Below the pieces are notes generated by a model that was not told where the DNA came from, did no database searches, and worked only from the letters and a program-made list of their open reading frames with translations. Shown one piece after another: positions 1 through 11,540 of a stretch of DNA of 64,000 bases. Both the position numbers and the translations under genes were made by a program. The stretch spans positions 49,696,481-49,760,480 of the forward strand of contig OX352763.1 in assembly GCA_947095585.1 (NCBI GenBank). The letters run 5' to 3'. This DNA comes from Nephrocerus scutellatus. Lineage: Eukaryota > Arthropoda > Insecta > Diptera > Pipunculidae. Numbering within the stretch: position 1 is the first letter of the stretch; the number at the start of each line of letters is the position of its first letter.

Positions 1-589
1 TTGTAATCGCTGTTTGCGATTTTAGCTGTTCAATTGCATGCACAAAATTCTTTGTTTGTGTTGTAGTTGTATTAGTTTATATAATGTTGACGAGCCCTCT
101 TCTTTTGTTGCGAACGGTGCGTAGTTCGTTGAACTGGTCAGCTGGTTCGTTGACCCAGTCAGTCCTCTTGTGTTGCTACTGTACTGCATATTTCCTCTCT
201 CTTCCCCCTTTTCTCTAATCAACGATTATGCTTTATGCGGTGTTGGTTGATCTCTTGTTGCTCCTATTTCCCCACTCTTCTCGTAGTGCATTTGTCCAGT
301 TTTCATTTCGCCGCAATGGGAGTGGCTACGCGGTGTGGAGAGTTTTTCTCTATTTAATGTTGCTGCTTGGCATCTTATCAGCCATTGAGGTGCCGTCGTC
401 ATTTCACCCTTTTGGTTGTGTGATGCTGTCGATAAAACAATTTGTATAAAGGAATATACAGACATTTTTGGTGTGACAAGTAGGGAATTCTTTCTTTATT
501 CTCACGTATAAATATATATAAAAATTCAAAAATAAAAAGATGTACATATGATGTGTGGGGCAATTTTCCCTCAAAATTGTTCCTCACAC
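1..589. other. No gene recognised; possible flank or lost LTR part
   Basis: I see no recognisable coding region in this stretch. It is moderately T-rich and ends in an AT-rich segment with a TATA-like run near 508-522. Because the next 320 bp are the end of a BEL-type LTR that appears again near 6.7 kb, this segment could be the replaced or rearranged front of that LTR, but it does not match the sequence in front of the second copy. Confidence 0.4.
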
Positions 590-912
590 TTGTGCGCATC
601 GTTAAGTTCTGTTGGCTTTACACCATTCACCGGATCAGTAGCGGCAAACACGCGATCGGAAAAAATAAGTGCGTGCACACATTACAGGCCACCCCATTAT
701 CCAGTTGGGTGAATTTTACGAGCGCCTACAGGATCATCATAAAACATAGCGCCAGTATCAAATCGCAAAAACCACCACGCCATAACCTTAAACAGTAAAC
801 CACAACTCATCGTCGAGTCATTACTGTGAGTGTACTGAAAAGTAGTTTGCTTCGAAAGCAATTTTAGCGTCACCCATTTGGACGCACCTGCTTACCTGGC
901 TACAACAAATAA
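590..912 (+). repeat. BEL copy 1, 5' LTR end fragment
   Basis: Nearly identical to 6733-7050 apart from scattered substitutions and a small indel near 806. Both copies end at ACAACAAATAATC and both are followed within 20 bp by CTTCGAGC, which suggests a true LTR-to-leader boundary. The left side of the match starts abruptly at 590, so the LTR appears truncated or rearranged upstream. Confidence 0.65.
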
Positions 913-1405
913 TCCTTCCTTCGAGCCGGATCTGGAGTAACGGAATCTATTATACGGTGCACTGTTAACCAAATCAACACGTGAAAGATTGTTTCTTCGG
1001 AAATCAACGGTGATTTATATACCAGTTGTATAGCTGTTCCTTCGAGAATTTTTACATCGTGGCAACGTTAAATTATTTAAAGCCACCTGAAATTTCATAT
1101 CAACCGATACGTGCGTGATTAGTAAGCAGTGGATCAAGTTCATAGGCTTCGAATTCGGTTGATCCCATCGATATTCAATATAATCAACCACACAGCATCG
1201 CCATAGTAATTACAAAGCAATATACGGTTTGTCCGTGACATTATTAAGTGTCGTGGTCAGTTGTTCCAGTCTTCAAAATTGCAGTACATTGGACGGAAGG
1301 TGACTTCATTAATGGGATTTTACTTAATCGCATCACATACAGCCTTTGAGGTCTAGATTTAAACTGAGTAGGTAACTTTAATTTATATTACTTGTCACAT
1401 ATCAA
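913..1405 (+). other. BEL copy 1 leader and eroded 5' gag
   Basis: The stretch lies between the LTR end and the first recognisable gag motif. It begins with a CTTCGAGCCGG segment where a primer site would be expected. No long reading frame and no recognisable gag capsid domain survive here. Confidence 0.45.
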
Positions 1406-1597
1406 TTGTCACCTCAAATGCGTTTAAGATTCATCAAAGATAATCGTTTATGTTCAAATTGCCTTATAGAAAGACATAGCGTACGAGATTGTTCAAGTCC
1501 ACCTTGTCCTAAAGGTTTTTTCAAGCATCATGAACTTCTTCATTTCAGACGGTTCGATTTCAGAAGATCGGAAGTCCAACGGTATATCCAATCCTGA
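1406..1597 (+). pseudogene. BEL gag zinc-knuckle relic
   Basis: The 63 codons include CSNCLIERHSVRDC followed by PPCP and KHHELLH, the typical end of BEL/Pao gag where two cysteine-histidine knuckles precede a histidine-rich LLH motif. In intact elements this nucleocapsid region packages the RNA. The upstream gag domain is missing or unreadable, and the frame stops soon after the LLH motif. Gag relic identity is well supported by the motif spacing; the start codon has no meaning in this degraded copy. Confidence 0.7.
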
Positions 1598-2290
1598 CTC
1601 ATCGCACGTTAATAGTCAACCGATCATGAAACCTATATCAACCCCAAATACTAATCAGAACAAGGTTCCACTGAATGAAAATCGGATACCGCAAGTTTCT
1701 GCAGTACACTCTCGTCAGTTCCGCTGAACCGACAAATGGGGGCGGTATAGTAATGATCGGTACTACGCTTGTACTTGCAGAGTCAGCCATTTGTCTTAAT
1801 TATGTCGAGCTTTGTTGGATAGCGGCTCGCACCTTAACTTCATTACGGTCAAGCATGTGCTCGTTTAAAGGCGAAACGATATCCAACATATAAAACTATT
1901 TCGGGAATCAATGGACGAGAATCGGAAATCCGTCATAAAACTTATCTAAACATTAAATCGCGAGTGCCGGTACCGGTGCCGCGTTAAAGTTTTACATTTT
2001 GCCTAAAATTACAAATAATTTACCTTCGATACAGTGTAACTTCAATCTAACGTCAATTCCGGTAGAGTTAAAATTGGCCGATCCATTTCGATTTCGATTT
2101 GCTACTGGGAGTCGAAATCTACCATCAATTATTCAAAGGAAAACATTTCAAAGTGATGACAGAATTGCCGCCCTTTTATGATACCGAATTGGGCTATATT
2201 GTGTGCGGAAAGGCAGATCGAAACCTCGAACGCTAAAAATCGAAAATCACATGCATTTCAGCTTGTAGCATCGAAAATCTGAACTCGCAG
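1598..2290 (+). pseudogene. BEL protease and protease-RT linker relic
   Basis: Codons from 1809 read ALLDSGSHLNFIT, the aspartic protease active-site region (LDSG) of BEL polyproteins; the frame meets a stop about seven codons later. Further on, 1999-2181 encodes PKITNNLP and IPVELKLADP, a segment conserved between protease and reverse transcriptase in BEL elements, in a different frame. The protease would mature Gag-Pol in an intact element. Frame changes and stops make this a pseudogene. Confidence 0.65.
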
Positions 2291-3453
2291 ATGCGTCAAT
2301 TTTGGGAAATCGAGACTGTTTCGCCCACGAGTTTATATTCCGAAGAAGAAAAGGCATGTGAAGAGCATTACGGTAAACACGTTAAGAGATTGCCTGGCGG
2401 TAGGTACTCTGTAGCATTACCTTTCAAACCCAACATTAATCAATTGGGAAGCTCCGATCGATTTGCCCAACGTCAATTTGTCTCATTAGAGAATCGAAAT
2501 AATATTCATAACTTATACAAAGAGTTCATGACAGAAGACATTTCATTGGGTCATATTGTCATGTCATCTAATATCAGTTCTTCGCCATCGTATTATTTGC
2601 CACACTATTTTGTGCTAAAGGAGAGCAGTACTAAGACCAAACTTCGAGTGTTCTTTAACGCTTCGTCAAAAAGTTCGACTCAGCTGTGATTAAATGATTG
2701 ATTAATGGTCCCATAGGTCCCACGATCCAGCAAACCCTGTTTGCCCTCATACTTCCTTTTAGAAAACACGGTTATGCTATTTTTGGTGACATTACCAAGA
2801 TGTATAGGCAGATTCGAGTGCATGACGAACACCAGGATTTTCAACGTATCTGGTGGCGTGACAATGCAAAGAAGCCAATTCAATCGTATAAACTATGTAT
2901 CGTCACCTATGGAACAGCTAGCGCTCATTTTTTTGGCAACACGCACGCTGAAGCAGCTGTCCACAGATGAACAAGTTAGATATTCTCATGCTTCGAACGT
3001 CTTAGCAAACGATTTCTACGTCGACGACGTCTTAACTGGCGCGTCAACCCTCAAAGATGCCATGCAACTAAAGGAAGATTTGATACGTTTTTTAAGCTTG
3101 GGAGGATTTGAACTTCGAAAATTCCAATCTAATCACACATCACTAACTTCCGAAGCAGATCTTAACTCAGCCACATCGTTAGTTCTCGGGTTAACATGGA
3201 ATACGTCATCGGACACCTTGGTAACCTGTTAAAAAAATTGTCCGAAAAGGCGTTCGGATGCGTGTTTTACGTTCGTGTGACGGATTCGTTTAATTGTCAT
3301 CAAGTCAGACTGCTTTGCGCAAAATCGAGAGTAGCACCGCCCAAAAAACAAAGCATTTCTCGTCTTGAGCTATGTGCAGCCTTGTTATTAGCCGAACTAG
3401 CGTCCAAACTTATAGAATTTTTAGACATCAACTTCGATGCAGTGTTCTTTTAG
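2291..3453 (+). pseudogene. BEL reverse transcriptase and RNase H start, frameshifted
   Basis: The fragment at 2291-2689 carries the N-terminal reverse transcriptase block (RYSVALPFKP, LGSSDRFAQRQ, LPHYFVLKE, KLRVFFNAS). The frame then moves to 2698-2900 (FGDITKMYRQIRV, the first catalytic Asp region) and back to 2900-3232, which holds FYVDDVLTGA with the catalytic Asp pair. At 3196-3453 the frame changes again and shows SISRLELCAALLLAEL, the usual BEL segment ahead of RNase H. Catalytic motifs survive, but at least three frame changes rule out function. Confidence 0.85.
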
Positions 3454-5117
3454 TCCGACTCCGAAATCACTTTGTTTCGAATAAAGTCAGAACCTAATAA
3501 ATTTACCACATTTGTCGCCAATCGAGTGGCAAAAATCCGAGAATGCAGTCCGTCAGCAATATGGCAGTATGTCAATATGTCACAAAATCCTGCAGATTAA
3601 GTGTCCAGAGGCATCATGCCATCAGAACTATTAGCAGCTTCGTTATGGTGGTCCGGTCCGGAATTTTTAACTAAACCGACGGCATACTGGCCCAAACCGT
3701 CAAATCATCAACTTGGTAAGGATTTGACAGACTTGGAGGTGCGACCAGCTATTAAGACTGCTCTCACACAAACCGAACCACACGATTATGAAATTTTCAC
3801 ACGATTCAGTACGTTGTCCCAATTGCTTCGGGTAGTATCGTATATGCTCCGCTTATTTAATGCATTGAAAAAGGGAGTCAATCCATCCGATCCAATCCGA
3901 ATTTACTGAGGAGATAAAATGTCTAGCCGCCAATAAACCGATCGGAATGAACAATTTGTTACGTTCATTATCACCGTTTTTAGATCGAGATGGCATATTA
4001 CGAGTGGGTGGTCGACTTCGAAATACAGCTCTGTCACATGACAATAAGCACCAAATCCTGCTGAAAAAATCCCATAAGTTAGCTAAACTGATTGTTCATC
4101 ACGAACATTGGAGTCTTCTTCATGTTGGGCCTCAAGCACTGTTGTATAACGTGAGATTACACTATTGGATCCTGGGAGGAAGAAATTTGTGTAGGAAAAT
4201 CGTGTATCAATGCATAAGGTGTTGCCACATACGTCCCCGCATTCATGATCAAATCATGGCAGACTTATCGGAAGATAGAGTCAATCAGACATCGCGACCT
4301 TTTCTTATCGTCGGAGTGGATTTTTGTGGTCCGTTTGCGACTAAACCCACCGTGCGTTCAAAAGTCATGATCCCATGTTACGTCTGTGTATTTGTGTGCT
4401 TCACCAAAAATCGAATTAGTTATGAATTTGTCTACGGATGCGTTTCTATCTTATCTTCGTCAATTTGTCGCTCGTAGAGGATTCTGTTCAAAAATATTTT
4501 CTGATAATGTCACAAACTTTTGTGGAGCACGATCTGAACTTCAAAACTTAAAGAGACTATTTTCATCACAAGATTTCATCGATGAAACAGGGCATTACTG
4601 CGCAGACCACAGCATCGAATGGTGTACTATTCCGCCAATATCGCCTCACTTCGGAGGCCTGTGGGAATCGGCTATCAAAAGTGCCAAATATTCCAAGAGA
4701 CGAGTGATAGGAAAATCTTCGTTGACCATCGAAGAATATTACACTTTAATAGATAGATTATCAAGATTTCAAATTATTCAGCAAAAATTACAAACTTTCT
4801 GGGCGCGATGGAAAACGGAATACCTCAGTGACCTTCAGCGTCGCTACAAGTGGCAGTCAGGTAAACAAAACATTCTAATTGGTTCGTTGGTACTTCTTCA
4901 CGATGAAAATTTACCACCTACACAGTGGAAACTCGGTCGGATAATGGCAGTTCATCCCGGTAAAGATGGTGTGATACGCGTCGTAACAGTCAAAACAGCA
5001 CAATCTACGTTGAAACGAGCCACAAATCGAATTAGCATCTTACCCGTCGACAATGAATCGCGACACTTAGACGTAGCTGACGGTTCTCGCCCAGTACAAT
5101 TGATTCCACAAACATAA
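3454..5117 (+). pseudogene. BEL RNase H end and integrase, frameshifted
   Basis: At 3601-3909 there is an RNase H/integrase linker (LWWSGPEFL). At 3947-4400 comes DGILRVGGRLRN, a zinc-binding HH-CC module, and VGVDFCGPF with the first catalytic Asp. The frame shifts near 4400, after which 4386-5117 carries FSDNVTNFCGA (second Asp; the usual Gly after Asn is Val here) and HFGGLWESAIKSAK with the catalytic Glu. A basic C-terminal domain with WKLGRIMAVHPGKDG completes it. Integrase would insert the cDNA; this copy is broken by frameshifts. Confidence 0.85.
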
Positions 5118-6732
5118 AAGTAAATAATAATAGCACATTTAGCTCACTGTTGAATCTAGATAATTCAAGGCTGCGGGTATGTTAACGCCAACCGGAATGT
5201 TGGCACTTGTAATAAATTAAAAACACAAAGTCAATGAATTATATTTTAACTTAAACTGTATTCTTCTCTATTTTCTTCGTAGTATAGCCGTGATGTGCAA
5301 TCGGCTGTTATAGCATCTCTCGATGGTAAAGTACCTAAAAAGCAAAATACATTAATCTTGAAATGAGTATTAACAAACCACTGTATACTTATCTGTATGT
5401 TATTTGAGGCAGTGGAATCATCGGGCGATGGTCCGACAGCATATTGCCAGGCTGGTAACTATTGTAACTAGAATTAAATAACTATAATTATACAATTGTA
5501 TTTATAAATAATAATTTAATTGTCGTAGTAGTCGGTCGTTTTTCGGAATTAAATTTTTAATTTTTTTATTATTTCTTTTTAAATCATATAAATTTAAAAG
5601 AAAAGAATCAAATTTCAAATCATCATGAAATGCCTGAATTGGAGGAGGTTGCGAGGAACCGCAGAGAATCATGAAGAGCTCAATTTGAGTCAAGATTTTT
5701 CGCTCATCCTTGATGTGGTGTTTGGCGTTGGAGATTATCGGATCGATAGTTGTGCGTGCCTTTTTCTTTTGTTAGGCCTGGTACTCCAAACGAATCCGGT
5801 ACAATTAACTGTCGAGTTGTGGGTATTCAAGAAAGAAGTCAGCTAGTTCCCGAAAGGCCGAATTATTCAATAGAGGCTTTAAGAATTTTGAAGGCTCACG
5901 TTTGTCATTTTTTTTTGTAATATTTTCTTGGTCAAGGTTTTTTGTAGTTTTCCTTGACCATGATCCATTCATTAAAGCATTTGGACTCGAGTCGCTTTAG
6001 TTTCGTGAACGTTTTTTTCCGTATTGCTTTTTTCAATAAATCAGGGAGAATTTCGAGAAAATAATATTGAAACCGGCTACAAACGTGAGAAATGTGATAT
6101 ATTGTAAATCATATTTCTCCGATTTAATTCTTAATTTTAATAAAGGGCTTAGCCCACCTTATTGCCGTGGCGCAAGTCATTCAGGGAGTATTCCCTTGAC
6201 AATAAGTCATACATGAAAAAAAAAGAAGATATTATTCAATAATTATATTTACTTGCCACATAAATCCGGGCAACCATGATGTTTATATCCAAACGTCATT
6301 TGCCGTCGATAATGTAGTTCACGTTTGACAGAACTGCGCAAGGGTTTCCATCATGAATTATTGTAACGAAATTCAACCGTTGCGTTGTTCATGTCAAACG
6401 ACTGTTTTGGAATGGAAAATAACGTTATTTTTGATTGGGTGTGTGGAAGGTATTTTTTTATTAGGCTAAATTGTAATGTCATGCAAGCAAGTTGTGCTTG
6501 CAGTAAATAACTTCAATAAATATTTTATTATAATTATAATTTATATCTTCGAATTAATTAATGAGAAAAAAATTAGTAAATATTGCTCACACTATAATCA
6601 AGTTGTTGATTTGGTGTTATTATTTTTTGGTTTGGTGTGGTTCATACGTGCACCAAGTGGTTTTCTGTGCGACATTCATTCGCGAAATAGAGCGCTATCG
6701 TATCAAATACGGTTGCAACTGGGAACTCGCCA
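5118..6732 (+). repeat. Probable 3' LTR front part of BEL copy 1
   Basis: There is no coding content. A plausible LTR start lies at 5180 (TGTTAACGCCAACCGGAATG, with a short internal inverted repeat), just 60 bp after the integrase stop, preceded by GGCTGCGGGTA. AATAAA-type signals occur near 5211 and 6515. If the LTR ran to 7050 it would be about 1.9 kb, long for BEL, so insertions inside it are likely. Confidence 0.4.
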
Positions 6733-7050
6733 TCTTGTGCGCATCGTTAAGTTCTGTTGGCTGTACACCATTCACCGGATCAGTAGCGGCAAACACGCGA
6801 TCGAAAAAAATAAGTGCGTGCACACATTACAGGCCACCCCATTATCCACTTGGGTGAATTTTACGAGCGCCTACAGGATCATCATAAAACATAGCGTCAG
6901 TATCAAATCGCAAAAACCACCACGCCATAACCTTAAACAGTAAACCACTTATCGTCGTGTCATTACTGTGAGTGTACTGAAAAGTAGTTTGCTTCGAAAG
7001 CAATTTTAGCGTCACCCATTTGGCCGCACCTGATTACCTGACTACAACAA
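6733..7050 (+). repeat. BEL copy 1, 3' LTR end fragment (or 5' LTR of a second copy)
   Basis: This matches 590-912 almost base for base. It is followed by CTTCGAGCAGCC, resembling the leader after the first copy, so this LTR may also have served as the 5' LTR of a second, now lost BEL copy. Confidence 0.65.
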
Positions 7051-7559
7051 ATAATCATTAACAAATCTTCGAGCAGCCAGGTCAACCATTTTTCACGTAT
7101 TTTCAATATCTGTGTTGTGTAGGAACCGTCCGAATTTTTAGAAAAATGCCAAGCGGAGCCGCTGTAGTGAAATTGGTGAAGAAAGTTCATGAGAAAAGCT
7201 TGCTATTGGATAACAGAAACGATCCCCGAGATTTTTGTAATGGGGTGCCATTAAGGATAGATGTTATACGGATAATCCAGAGATAATTTCAGCACAAAAC
7301 TTGATTCGCAGGATGGCTTACTGTAATTCCAGCAGAGGGAGCCACATGAAAGAAATTGTTTATCATTCCTAAATCTCCAACCTTCACAATACCATAAAAT
7401 TTCCAAAATAAATTGATATATACTCATTTTATAGCTTTTTTAAAAACAAACTATTAAATTGCCCAGCATTTAAAACGACCAAGAATAAATATTTTTAATT
7501 TGTTAGATTTGGCATATTTGACCCATTTACACAAACAATAATAATAAAAAATCAACCCA
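7051..7559 (+). other. Leader-like DNA with a 46-codon ORF (7146-7286)
   Basis: After the LTR end there is a leader-like segment and then an ATG at 7146 opening a 46-codon frame (MPSGAAVVKLVKKVHEKSLL at the start) that stops at 7284. Its place, about 100 bp after an LTR, would suit the first codons of a truncated gag, but I do not recognise the peptide. From 7290 to 7559 the DNA is AT-rich and non-coding. Confidence 0.3.
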
Positions 7560-8374
7560 TAATTTATATAAATTCTCTAAAAGGAGATACATATGTGTTT
7601 AAAATTTGAAGAAAGTTGGGCTAATTTTAAAAAAATTAACACGGGCACAACTGGGGTCTCAGGACCCGATCACTCCAACGAATTTACCAAAAGTTTTGTC
7701 TATCAGTGATACACATGTGTTCAAAATTTGAAGAAAATTGGAATTTTTAAAAAATTTATATGGGCCGATCAATCCCAAAAATTTACAAAAAATTGTGTCC
7801 ATCAGTGATATGTGTTTAAAATTTGAAGAAAATTGAGCTATTTTTTAAAAAATTTACATGGGCACTCCTCGGGCCTCAGGGCCCCTTCACTTTAAAAAAT
7901 GTTCAAACAATTTTGTCCATCAGTGGTACACATGTGTTTAAAATATGAAGAAAATAGGGCTAGTTTTTTACATCAAATTTTGTCCTTCGGAGATACGTAT
8001 GTGTGTAAAATTTGAAGAAAATCGGGTTAATTTTTTTAAAAAATTTGTGTGTGGCTTCAAGACCGCGGGGCCCGAGGTCTCCAAAATTTCTACAAAACGT
8101 GTTATCCATCGGAGATACACATCTATATATATAAAAATCTCGTGTCTGTATATAAAATTTGAAGAAAATCGGGTTAATTTTTTTAAAAACTTTGTATGGG
8201 GCCTCACGGGGTCTCCAAATTTTTTACAAAAAGTGTTGTCCATCGGAGATACTGATGTAAATAAAAAATGAAGAAAATCGAGTTTTTTAAAAAATTTGTA
8301 CTGGGCACCCCATGACCCCGTGGCCCGGGGTCTCCAGAATTTTTACAAAAAGTGCTATCCATCAGAGATACACA
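7560..8374 (+). repeat. GGCCC dispersed tandem repeat, block 1
   Basis: About seven diverged units of roughly 100-125 bp. Each unit has the order GAGATACACATGTGT, AAAATTTGAAGAAAATCGGG, an AT spacer ending TGTATGGG, a GC-rich core with GGGGCCCGA-type palindromes, and ACAAAAAGTGTTGTCCATC. The block starts with AAATTCTCTAAAAGGAGATA, also seen at the start of the block near 11.5 kb. A 25 bp foreign insert with a Helitron-like start lies at 8122-8146. Confidence 0.75.
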
Positions 8375-8760
8375 TCTATATATATAAAAATCTCGTGTCA
8401 CGGTGTTTGTCCTCCCACTGCTCCGAGACGGCTCGACCGATTTTTATGAAATTGTTTTTATATATTTGGTAGTAGGTATGAGAATAGGTCGTAAAGTATA
8501 TTTCATATCGCAAGGTGATTATGGTGTCCCTACCCAGAAAAATATTTGAGAACAGCTGGACTGATTTGGCTAATTTTTATTTTATAATGTTCGCCATATT
8601 CCGAATGAGGTTTTTGCGATAAAAAAATAGAAAAGTTACCTGAAAAATTGTAAAATTCGGGAACAACTGAAAGTGCTGTTTTCCATTTTTGTATGAGCTC
8701 GCGACCATAGCTCACGATTCGAACGATGGTTATTCGTAATTCTTTTTTTGTCCCTCCCAA
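8375..8760 (+). mobile_element. Helitron-like 5' terminus
   Basis: It begins TCTATATATATAAAAATCTC directly after an A, and continues with CTCCGAGACGGCTCGACCGA and later GAGAACAGCTGGACTGATTT. TC at the start, a TATATATA run and a repeated gaccgattt-type box are typical of non-autonomous Helitrons in arthropods. No CTRR 3' end with hairpin was located with confidence, so the length is unknown. Family assignment is from recalled motifs, not from a search. Confidence 0.5.
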
Positions 8761-9075
8761 AATAAACCCAAAAAACCCCTAAAAGATCACAAAAAAAACT
8801 CCTAAAAGTCCCACTAAAGACCTCAAAATAAACCCAAAAGACCCCCAAAATAAACCCAAAAGACCCTCAAAGGACCTCCAACAGACTCACAAAAGACCCC
8901 CAAAAGTCATCAAAAGACCCCAAAATACCGTCAATGGACCCTCAAAGAACCTCCAAAAGACCCTCAAAATAACCAAAAAGACCCTCAAAGGACCTCCGAA
9001 AGACCCACAAAAGACCCTTAAAAGACTTCCTATATACCCTCAAAAGTTCTCCAGAGGACTCTCAAAAGCCCATAC
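8755..9075 (+). repeat. Short-period minisatellite (AAAAGACCCTC type)
   Basis: About 25 imperfect units of 10-13 bp that vary on AAAAGACCCTC, ACCCAAAAGACCCCC or AGGACCTCC. One strand is almost free of T in the first half. It directly follows the Helitron-like segment and may be part of that element. There are no long reading frames on the + strand. Confidence 0.75.
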
Positions 9076-9454
9076 CGAATTTAATACAAATCGGTAGAGA
9101 AATGAAGTAGTTCCCAAAATTAAAAATGTAACACACTAATGTGACCAATACTGTGACTCAAAATCGCAAAACAAAATTATTTTTGATACCGTACTCATCC
9201 TAACCGCCGATAAAGTAGTTTCACTTACAAAAATGTCGTATATCATAAAGCATTGCAATGAACGAAATAGTGATGTTCATGCAAATAATCAAAACAAACA
9301 AGTGCTTTGATTCAATTCGAAATCGAAATGTAAATAAAACACATTGAGATTTATTGTGATATTAAATTTAATATAAGAAAATAGGTTTGACCAACGATCA
9401 CAAACAAATTTATTTAAAGTACAACAACGTCTGTGTTGGGTCAGCGTATGTGTA
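9076..9454. other. Unassigned AT-rich spacer
   Basis: AT-rich DNA between the minisatellite and the next GGCCC block. I see no gene, RNA or terminal repeat in it. Confidence 0.5.
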
Positions 9455-9920
9455 TGTATAATTTGAAGAAATCGGATTAATTTTTTAAAAAAATTTGTAT
9501 GGGCCCACACGACCCCGGGGTCACCACAATTTTTACAAAAAGAGATACAAGAGATAAAAGAGATAGGAGCCCCCGACCTTGGGGCCCGATCACTTACAAA
9601 TTTCAATAGGAAGTACTATCATCGGAGATACACATGTGTTGAAAATTTGAAGAAAATCGGGTTAATTTTAAAAAAATGTATATGGGTCTCAGGGCTCTCA
9701 GACCCTCAGGGCCCGGTCACTCCATCGGAAATACACATGTGCTTAAAATTTAAAAAAAAAAATTATGGGTACCCCTCGGGCCTCAGCGCCCGTTCACTCA
9801 AAAAATTTTAAAAAAAATTTTTTCTATCTGAAATACCGATGTGTTTAAAATTTGAAGAAAATCGGTTTTTTTTTAAAAAATATGTATGCGGCATCACGAC
9901 CCCGGGGCCTGGGTACGGTA
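9455..9920 (+). repeat. GGCCC dispersed tandem repeat, block 2
   Basis: About four units with the same order of motifs as at 7.6 kb (AATTTGAAGAAATCGG, TGTATGGGCCC, CCCGGGG core, ACAAAAAG, GGAGATACACATGTGT). It ends abruptly in a GC core at 9915 next to a different dispersed repeat. Confidence 0.7.
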
Positions 9921-10300
9921 AAAAAATGCTACGTATGTACACCTTTTTTCTGTTTCCCATTAAGCAAGCCAGACTACACTCAAATACTTTTGGCAACAGA
10001 CCACTGCAATTTCTCTTGATTATGTGTAGTTTTATTTTTATTTGAAATACACGTTGCGTTTCGTTTATCATTTAAACAAACGTACCTATTGTACTTGAAA
10101 GCTTATAATGGAAGACAGGCTGTAATTTAGCCATATCATCAGTTACTCGTGAATAAAAATTCACCCGAATATTTTTTATTCACCCGAGAAATTTTAGCTT
10201 ATCGGTAGATCCGCCAGAATTACGTTTCCCTTCGAAATCAGCTGTTGCAATTCGAAGTTCCATCTGCTCTTCAAAAATAAGCAAAGAAAAAAGAAAAAAA
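9921..10300 (+). repeat. Dispersed repeat R1, copy 1, with 115 bp insertion
   Basis: Closely matches 56921-57187 (GCTACGTATGTACAC through CAGGCTGTAATTTAGCCATA to ATAAGCAAAGAAAAAAG). Copy 1 has an extra segment at about 10160-10272 that copy 2 lacks; it begins with two ATTCACCCGA motifs 19 bp apart and is flanked by AAAATA-like bases. Both copies sit beside GGCCC repeat blocks, so R1 may be a part of that element. No protein is apparent. Confidence 0.65.
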
Positions 10301-10804
10301 TTGATAATTTTAAAAAAATTAACGATGCACAGTGTTCAGTCAACAACTGTTGACCTTGATTCAATGCAATCAAAGTATTGCCACCAGCAACACACACACT
10401 CCGCTCCGTTGCGATGTAGTCTGATGGCATATTTGCTAATGCAAATAAACACAGCAACGACGAGCAGCAGCAACATTGTCAACTCTGTGAATACATCGCG
10501 GATACTTATCGCAGTTGCCGGCGTAGGAACTTTCATGGTGGTGTATAGCTGGATAGCAAAGGCATGGGCCTGGTATCAGCTACTCGACGCTATACACGTC
10601 TGGAAGTTGTGATGACGCAGCAGCTTGGCGTCACAGGCGATGGTGGTGATGGTGGCGAGGCGAACTTTCGTTTCCGACGATTCAGCCGTCGTAGCTCGGA
10701 GCAGCGCGGATACACTTGGTGTTAATTTGGAACTTAATAAAATCGTTAGCCTTTGTTAGTGTGTAATTGTATAAATAATAATAGAGTAAATTTTGTGCAA
10801 ATAA
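10301..10804. other. Unassigned, less AT-rich segment
   Basis: It includes CA- and CAG-rich tracts (10400-10475), a GATGGTGGTGATGGTGG run near 10640, and two AATAAA-like signals near 10738 and 10800. A 103-codon open frame (10301-10612) has no recognisable domain apart from a short hydrophobic stretch (TFMVVYSWIAKAWAWYQLL). The base composition and poly(A)-like ending could suit a solo LTR, but I found no partner copy. Confidence 0.3.
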
Positions 10805-11300
10805 AACAAAAAGTTTTGTCCATCGAAGGTACACATGTGTTTAAAATTGGAAGAAAATGGAGGTAATTTTTAAAAAATTTATATGGGCACCCCTCGGGCC
10901 TCAGGACCCGATCACTTTAAAAAATTTACAAACAACTTTGTCCATCAGTGATACACATGTGTTTAAAATTTGAAAAAAATCTGGCTAATTTTATACAAAA
11001 AAAGTTGTCCTTCGGAGATACATACGTGTATAAAATTTGCAGAAAATCGGGTTAATTTTTCTAAAAAAAATTGTATGGGGATTCACGACTCCGGGGCCCG
11101 GAGTCTCTAATTTTTTTAAATTTAAAGAATATTGGGGTAATTTTCAAAAAATTTATATGGGCCCTAAATTTTAATAGAAAGTGTTGTTTCCGGAAATACA
11201 CATATGTTCAATTAAATCGGGCTTTGGGACGTGAGTTAAAATTTAACACAAGATTCCACGACACACAAACAAACAGACAGGGCTCGTGAAGTTAATATAG
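10805..11300 (+). repeat. GGCCC dispersed tandem repeat, block 3, with terminal module
   Basis: About four units, then the terminal module that recurs in this family: AAATCGGGCTTTGGGA, GTGAGTTAAAATTTAACACAAGATTCC split by a few bases, a CACAAACAAACAGACAG run, and GTGAAGTTAATATAG at the end. The same end occurs near 15.0, 17.8, 19.6, 56.9 and 58.2 kb. Confidence 0.75.
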
Positions 11301-11540
11301 AGAAATTAAAAATAAATTATATAAATTGATATAAATATAATCCCCGGTTTTAGATCAATACCTTCCACCAATGTCACAGTATTTTTTATATATTGTTACG
11401 AAATAAAGTCTTTCGAGGATTTTGCAAATAAAACACAACACAAGTTTATTAATTTACAAATAATAACTTTAATTTACAAACAGTAAAAAAACAACCCATA
11501 AAAATTAAAATTTTTCATGAAAATTCTCTAAAAGGAGATA
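11301..11540. other. AT-rich spacer with LTR-like end motifs
   Basis: It contains TGTTACGAAATAAAGTC near 11392 and several AATAAA-like signals. It closes with ACCCATAAAAATT, the same short lead-in found before the GGCCC material at 7545, 16935 and 57190. No gene is seen. Confidence 0.35.

Larger units (their letters stand above)
590..7050 (+). mobile_element. BEL/Pao LTR retrotransposon, decayed copy 1
   Basis: A direct repeat (590-912 and 6733-7050) encloses gag, protease, reverse transcriptase, RNase H and integrase remains in BEL/Pao order on the plus strand. The reading frame changes at least five times and stop codons interrupt it, so the copy is dead. BEL identity rests on the gag knuckle pattern ending in HHxLLH, the LDSGS protease, the YVDD reverse transcriptase and the HFGGLWE integrase motif. 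The outer boundaries are uncertain because only the last ~320 bp of the terminal repeats match. Confidence 0.85.

Noticed and set aside
228..798. Overlapping small frames on both strands at the left edge
   Set aside because: No domain, codon bias or signal supports them; the right part (553-798) lies within the BEL LTR fragment and appears again at 6.7-6.9 kb as non-coding repeat.
10301..10612. 103-codon frame with a short hydrophobic stretch as a possible membrane protein gene
   Set aside because: It runs over CA/CAG-rich DNA, has no recognisable family and stands amid repeats. A chance frame is more likely.
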